From the NCBI RefSeq assembly GCF_900096995.1, contig NZ_OANT01000011.1, positions 29,174 through 93,173 on the forward strand: a stretch of 64,000 nt of DNA. The letters run 5' to 3'. The position numbers were made by a program, and so were the translations under genes. A model generated the notes under the pieces. The model searched no databases. It saw only the letters and a list, made by a program, of their open reading frames with translations, and was not told the DNA's origin. Source of the DNA: Acinetobacter puyangensis. Lineage in GTDB: Bacteria; Pseudomonadota; Gammaproteobacteria; Pseudomonadales; Moraxellaceae. Shown piece by piece: positions 61,501 to 64,000 of this stretch (position 1 is the stretch's first letter; each line of letters opens with the position of its first letter).

Positions 61501-64000
61501 GTTCAGCAGCAAATGTGGCTTATGTTAATGATGCTGTCAATAATGCCAAGGTTAAATATGTTGCAGTGAATAGTACTCGTCAGTCTAATTCGCAAAGTAA
61601 TCAGGCAAGTGGTAATGATTCATTGGCAATAGGTGCTGCTGCATCAACTTCTGCTGTTGCAACCAATGGTATTGCTGTAGGTTTTGATGTGTCTGCATCA
61701 AATACTAATAGTGTGGCACTGGGAAGTAATCATACTGATGCAAGTGGTAAAAACTCAATAGCTATTGGTACATATACTGCTGCCAAAGATGAAAATAATG
61801 TTGCAATTGGTACCAATGTTGTCAGTGATGGTGTTGATAGTATTGTGATGGGGAATAATGCTCAGGCAGATTCTACCGGACAAAGTGTTGATTATGCTGT
61901 TGTGATTGGTAGTAATGCGGAAGTGCAAAACGCTGAAAGCGGTACTGCTATTGGTCAAAAAGCTAAAGTTAAAGCCGATAATGGCGTCGCTATTGGAAAT
62001 GAAGCTGTTGTATCTGATGGAGCGAAACAAGGTATAGCAGTAGGTCGTTTGGCAACTGCAGCAGGTGAAAATTCAGCAGCCATTGGACGAAATTCACAAG
62101 CTTCTGGTAATAAAGCATATGCGATTGGTGATGCTGCTAATGTTCTGGCAGATAATGCCACTGCATTAGGGGCTTCCGCTGCGGTTTATTCTGGCGCAAC
62201 CAATGCAAATGCAATTGGTAATGGTGCAGTTGTGAATTCTGGCGCAACCAACGCAAATGCGATAGGGAATCGTGCAATTGTTAATACAGATGCGTCAAGT
62301 GCGAATGCTATTGGCGATGGTGCGCAGGTTTACGCCACTAATACTAATGCAATTGGTACTGAGGCCAAAGCGAAAGCTAAAGGAAGTACCGCATTGGGTA
62401 CCTCTGCATTGGCAGGTGAAAATGCGGTAGATTCAACTGCGATTGGTACAAATGCACAGGTTTATGCGAGCAATGCTAATGCATTGGGTACATTGGCAAT
62501 CGTTCAATCTCAGGCAAAAAATGGTTTGGCACTGGGTGCAAATACGACTGTAACACATGAAAATGCAGTTGCTTTGGGGAGTAGTTCGGTATCTGGTGTT
62601 GCAAGTCCAACAACAGGCGCAGTTATTAACGGAAAAACATATAGTTATGCTGGAATAACACCTACTTCTACCGTCAGTGTAGGTAGTGTGGGTAATGAAC
62701 GTCAGATTATTAATGTTGCCGCTGGTCGAGTGACGGCAAATAGCACAGATGCAATTAATGGTAGTCAGCTTTTCCAGACCAATACCGAATTGGCTAAAGT
62801 TGCAACCGATACAGCCGCAGCCTTGGGTGGGAATGCATCAGCGGGTACAACAGCTGGAGGGATTACTGCACCAAGCTATATCATCACTAAAACAGACGGT
62901 ACAACTTATACCGCTGCAAATAATGTGGGTACGGCTTTATCAAACTTAAATGCAGAAGTTGTGAAACCACTTACCTTTGCTGCGGATTCGGGCAGTGTTG
63001 CGCGTACATTAGGTAGTACCCTGAATATTAAAGGTGGTAAAACAACTGATCTGACAGACAATAATATAGGCGTAGTCGCCAGTGGCGATACGCTCACGGT
63101 CAAACTAGCCAAAGATATTAATTTAGGCTCTACTGGTAGTGTGACCACAGGTAATACCGTTGTTAATAATAATGGCTTAGTCATTAATAATGCAGATACC
63201 ACAAAAATTGTGAGTGTTACAGGATCTGGTATCAATGCTGGTAATCACGTCATAAGCAATGTAGCTAGTGGTGGTACAACAGTCACCAATGCTGCGAATA
63301 TAGGTGATGTTCAAAAAGCATCATCAACGGTTGTTGCCGGAACAAATGTCACTAGTGTTACCTCAAATAGCACGACTACAGGAACAACTTATGCTGTCAA
63401 TGCAAATGGTACAACTGCATCGGCTGGTTCTTCTGCAGTTACGGTAACAGCAGGATCAAAAGATACGAACAATGTCACCAATTATGCTGTTGATTTAAGT
63501 GCTTCAACCAAATCGGATATCCAGCAAGGTGTTGATGCAAAGACAGCCACAGACAAAGGCTTGAACTTTGCGGTGAATGGTGGAGCTGGCGACAATGTTA
63601 AACTGGGTGATACGGTTAACTTTGCCAATGGAACAAATACGACAGCCACTTATGATGCAGCGAGCAATACTTACAAATATGGGCTGAATGACAACATTAC
63701 ATTGACCAATGCAGGCAGTGTGACTGTAGGTGCGACACAGGTAGATAACAGTGGTGTACAAGCAGGTACAATCAAGCTTGATGCATCTACAGGTAAAATC
63801 AAAGGCGTAACGGCTGGTGAGGTATCTGCAATATCTACCGAAGCAGTCAATGGTAGCCAGCTATATAGCACCAACCAGAATGTAACGACTGCCCAAAATG
63901 CAGCAGATACAGCACAAGCGACAGCAGACAAAGGCTTGAACTTTGCGGTGAATGGTGGAGCTGGCGACAATGTTAAACTGGGCGATACGGTTAACTTTGC
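58542..64000 (+). CDS. Giant trimeric autotransporter adhesin (Ata/YadA-like), partial
   Basis: The first 1819 codons of a surface adhesin; the frame is still open at the right edge and the membrane anchor lies outside. It opens with an extended signal peptide region ([10 protein letters not shown]...AWVAVSE) ending near PAYA (about residue 52). A coiled stretch follows, built of 30-residue tandem repeats (58797-59300). Then come long YadA-type head repeats (A-I-G or A-L-G about every 14-16 residues). Four neck-type motifs of the D-A-V-N-G-S-Q-L kind were seen near 59655, 61205, 62745 and 63840. Trimeric autotransporters bind host matrix and drive biofilm. GGAG precedes the ATG. Confidence 0.92.
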   Translation, partial: MNKIYRVVWNASLGAWVAVSEIAKGKTKSKVAKVAVSAAILIAVVGGMPAYAVDQTVDGNLTVNGNITVSGTVEGVDVANLNSQVNHATTGLATKASQAALDTEKGRIDTLNSTVNNATTGLATKASQAALDTEKGRIDTLNSTVNNATTGLATKASQAALDTEKGRIDTLNSTVNNATTGLATKASQAALDTEKGRIDTLNSTVNNATTGLATKASQAALDTEKGRIDTLNSTVNNTTIGLATKASQAALDTLADKSITFTSEDGSVNRKLGETLTIQGTGSNVNTSVSGNTLSVTLNNALDLTSIGSVTTGATKINNAGLTTTGAVSTGTLTTTGAATVGGTLDVSGGASLNNQKITSLGAGNVAAGSTDAVNGGQLYNSNVSIANALGTTVATDGTLAAPTYLVSDGKGSAQSFNNVKDAIEFITGANTGSGVGIKYFHANSTKSDSVANGSDSVAIGPVSVADGASSIAMGDGAIASADTSIAIGKSTQAAGKNSVSIGESAQAAQDNNVAIGSQTSAIGANSTAIGVSTGNRTITYDTDSGNTKIVSVNGIAVTATSTDPSSITAISGVVMTSEQVSQFLTALASGANIALGNNSLSAGTSTLATGSSSVALGDSSIATGEKSIAIGTQANANGTSGIAVGSLANAANQAVAIGESTSATSNAVAIGEGAVSAVGKGVSIGYQAGTGSVQGNNNDRVDHIAIGNQAGQNVIGNQNIAVGTGAGSNLSSADISSSDHNIAIGTDSGTYLDGDDNISIGNKSNSNSSNTEIRNSVALGSATTATSYSTVVGYGANAVGDYATVLGNGAKVSGGHGTALGADSNASSTNVALGSSSIATQNSTTASYLVSDPVGFSSYNIVSVGNAGSGGTITRRITNVAPGGDATDAVNVSQLTQLQKNVATILGTTGSTDTSLGSVEVNGTNYGSVTAALAAALNATGGGSNTLPADYYVTYTNADQKEIALAANAGEGTTITNVKTDATDTSSAANVAYVNDAVNNAKVKYVAVNSTRQSNSQSNQASGNDSLAIGAAASTSAVATNGIAVGFDVSASNTNSVALGSNHTDASGKNSIAIGTYTAAKDENNVAIGTNVVSDGVDSIVMGNNAQADSTGQSVDYAVVIGSNAEVQNAESGTAIGQKAKVKADNGVAIGNEAVVSDGAKQGIAVGRLATAAGENSAAIGRNSQASGNKAYAIGDAANVLADNATALGASAAVYSGATNANAIGNGAVVNSGATNANAIGNRAIVNTDASSANAIGDGAQVYATNTNAIGTEAKAKAKGSTALGTSALAGENAVDSTAIGTNAQVYASNANALGTLAIVQSQAKNGLALGANTTVTHENAVALGSSSVSGVASPTTGAVINGKTYSYAGITPTSTVSVGSVGNERQIINVAAGRVTANSTDAINGSQLFQTNTELAKVATDTAAALGGNASAGTTAGGITAPSYIITKTDGTTYTAANNVGTALSNLNAEVVKPLTFAADSGSVARTLGSTLNIKGGKTTDLTDNNIGVVASGDTLTVKLAKDINLGSTGSVTTGNTVVNNNGLVINNADTTKIVSVTGSGINAGNHVISNVASGGTTVTNAANIGDVQKASSTVVAGTNVTSVTSNSTTTGTTYAVNANGTTASAGSSAVTVTAGSKDTNNVTNYAVDLSASTKSDIQQGVDAKTATDKGLNFAVNGGAGDNVKLGDTVNFANGTNTTATYDAASNTYKYGLNDNITLTNAGSVTVGATQVDNSGVQAGTIKLDASTGKIKGVTAGEVSAISTEAVNGSQLYSTNQNVTTAQNAADTAQATADKGLNFAVNGGAGDNVKLGDTVNF
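58797..59300 (+). repeat. 90-bp in-frame tandem repeat within the adhesin
   Basis: Five full 90-bp units (58797, 58887, 58977, 59067, 59157) and a partial sixth (59247-59300), each encoding [20 protein letters not shown] followed by [10 protein letters not shown]. Units 3 to 5 are nearly or fully identical, showing recent duplication. Because 90 is a multiple of three, copy-number change would alter stalk length without breaking the frame. Confidence 0.9.

Noticed and set aside
59375..63970. Numerous minus-strand frames opposite the adhesin
   Set aside because: All are shadows of a low-complexity plus-strand gene whose frame is continuous and carries clear YadA-type motifs.
1..64000. tRNA or rRNA genes, integrase or prophage modules
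   Set aside because: No cloverleaf, rRNA core sequence, integrase or phage structural gene was recognised in any gap; a tRNAscan and HMM search would settle it.

Overview
The window reads as chromosomal DNA of an Acinetobacter species (Moraxellaceae). The reasons are the low G+C content, the gene families (Mpl, Fmt/RsmB, TacAT, an Ata-like trimeric autotransporter, a Slam secretion pair, a VibH-like catechol amide synthase), TATAAT-type promoters, Fur-like operators and two parS-like 16-mers (23297-23312 and 49294-49309), which suggest the segment lies in the origin-proximal part of the chromosome. No rRNA, tRNA, CRISPR array, intact insertion sequence or prophage was recognised.

Region 1 (1-16340) is an iron-acquisition island. 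A Fur-controlled FecI/FecR pair (minus strand) stands opposite an FpvA-like TonB-dependent receptor carrying an STN signalling domain. Next come a secreted Slam substrate of the TbpB/hemophilin type and its Slam outer-membrane translocon. Then follows a compact catechol siderophore set: a PLP diamine-forming decarboxylase, a siderophore-interacting flavoprotein reductase, a free-standing VibH-like condensation enzyme, EntA, EntC, EntE, an isochorismatase and a separate aryl carrier protein. With no modular NRPS present, the simplest product is a diamine acylated with 2,3-dihydroxybenzoate.

Region 2 (16341-23700) holds ordinary chromosomal genes (universal stress protein, SIMPL-domain protein, DUF486 protein, crotonase, mpl, a membrane diguanylate cyclase, a small GNAT protein). 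A 776-base gap before mpl contains two separate repeat- or structure-rich elements.

Region 3 (23822-39927) is an aromatic-type catabolic island. An IclR regulator is divergent from a 13-gene operon: Rieske ferredoxin, small conserved protein, single-subunit Rieske oxygenase, SDR, two-domain extradiol dioxygenase, ferredoxin reductase, MFS importer, cupin, alpha/beta hydrolase, an SDR lacking its catalytic Tyr and Lys, an aspartate-dehydrogenase-like protein, aldehyde dehydrogenase and a ThDP enzyme. An aspartase-family gene and an outer-membrane porin follow. A shared 16-base palindrome occurs before the regulator, before the operon and before the porin, so the three look like one regulon. 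The substrate cannot be read from the sequence.

Region 4 (40219-46317) has a second FecI/FecR/TonB-receptor triad, then a short plastic segment flanked by 46-47 bp direct repeats. That segment holds a decayed Phd/StbD-type antitoxin gene and an intact TacA/TacT toxin-antitoxin pair. A yybP-ykoY (Mn2+) riboswitch with a visible alternative terminator precedes a TerC-family gene.

Region 5 (46318-57355) carries housekeeping and transport genes: terC, riboflavin synthase, an outer-membrane barrel protein, an HSL-type esterase, a Q/R-rich lipoprotein, an NSS symporter with its 35-residue MetS-like small subunit, a ZIP transporter, fmt-rsmB and an AraC regulator. Region 6 (57356-64000) is about 1.2 kb of very AT-rich non-coding DNA followed by the first 1819 codons of a giant trimeric autotransporter adhesin that runs off the right edge.
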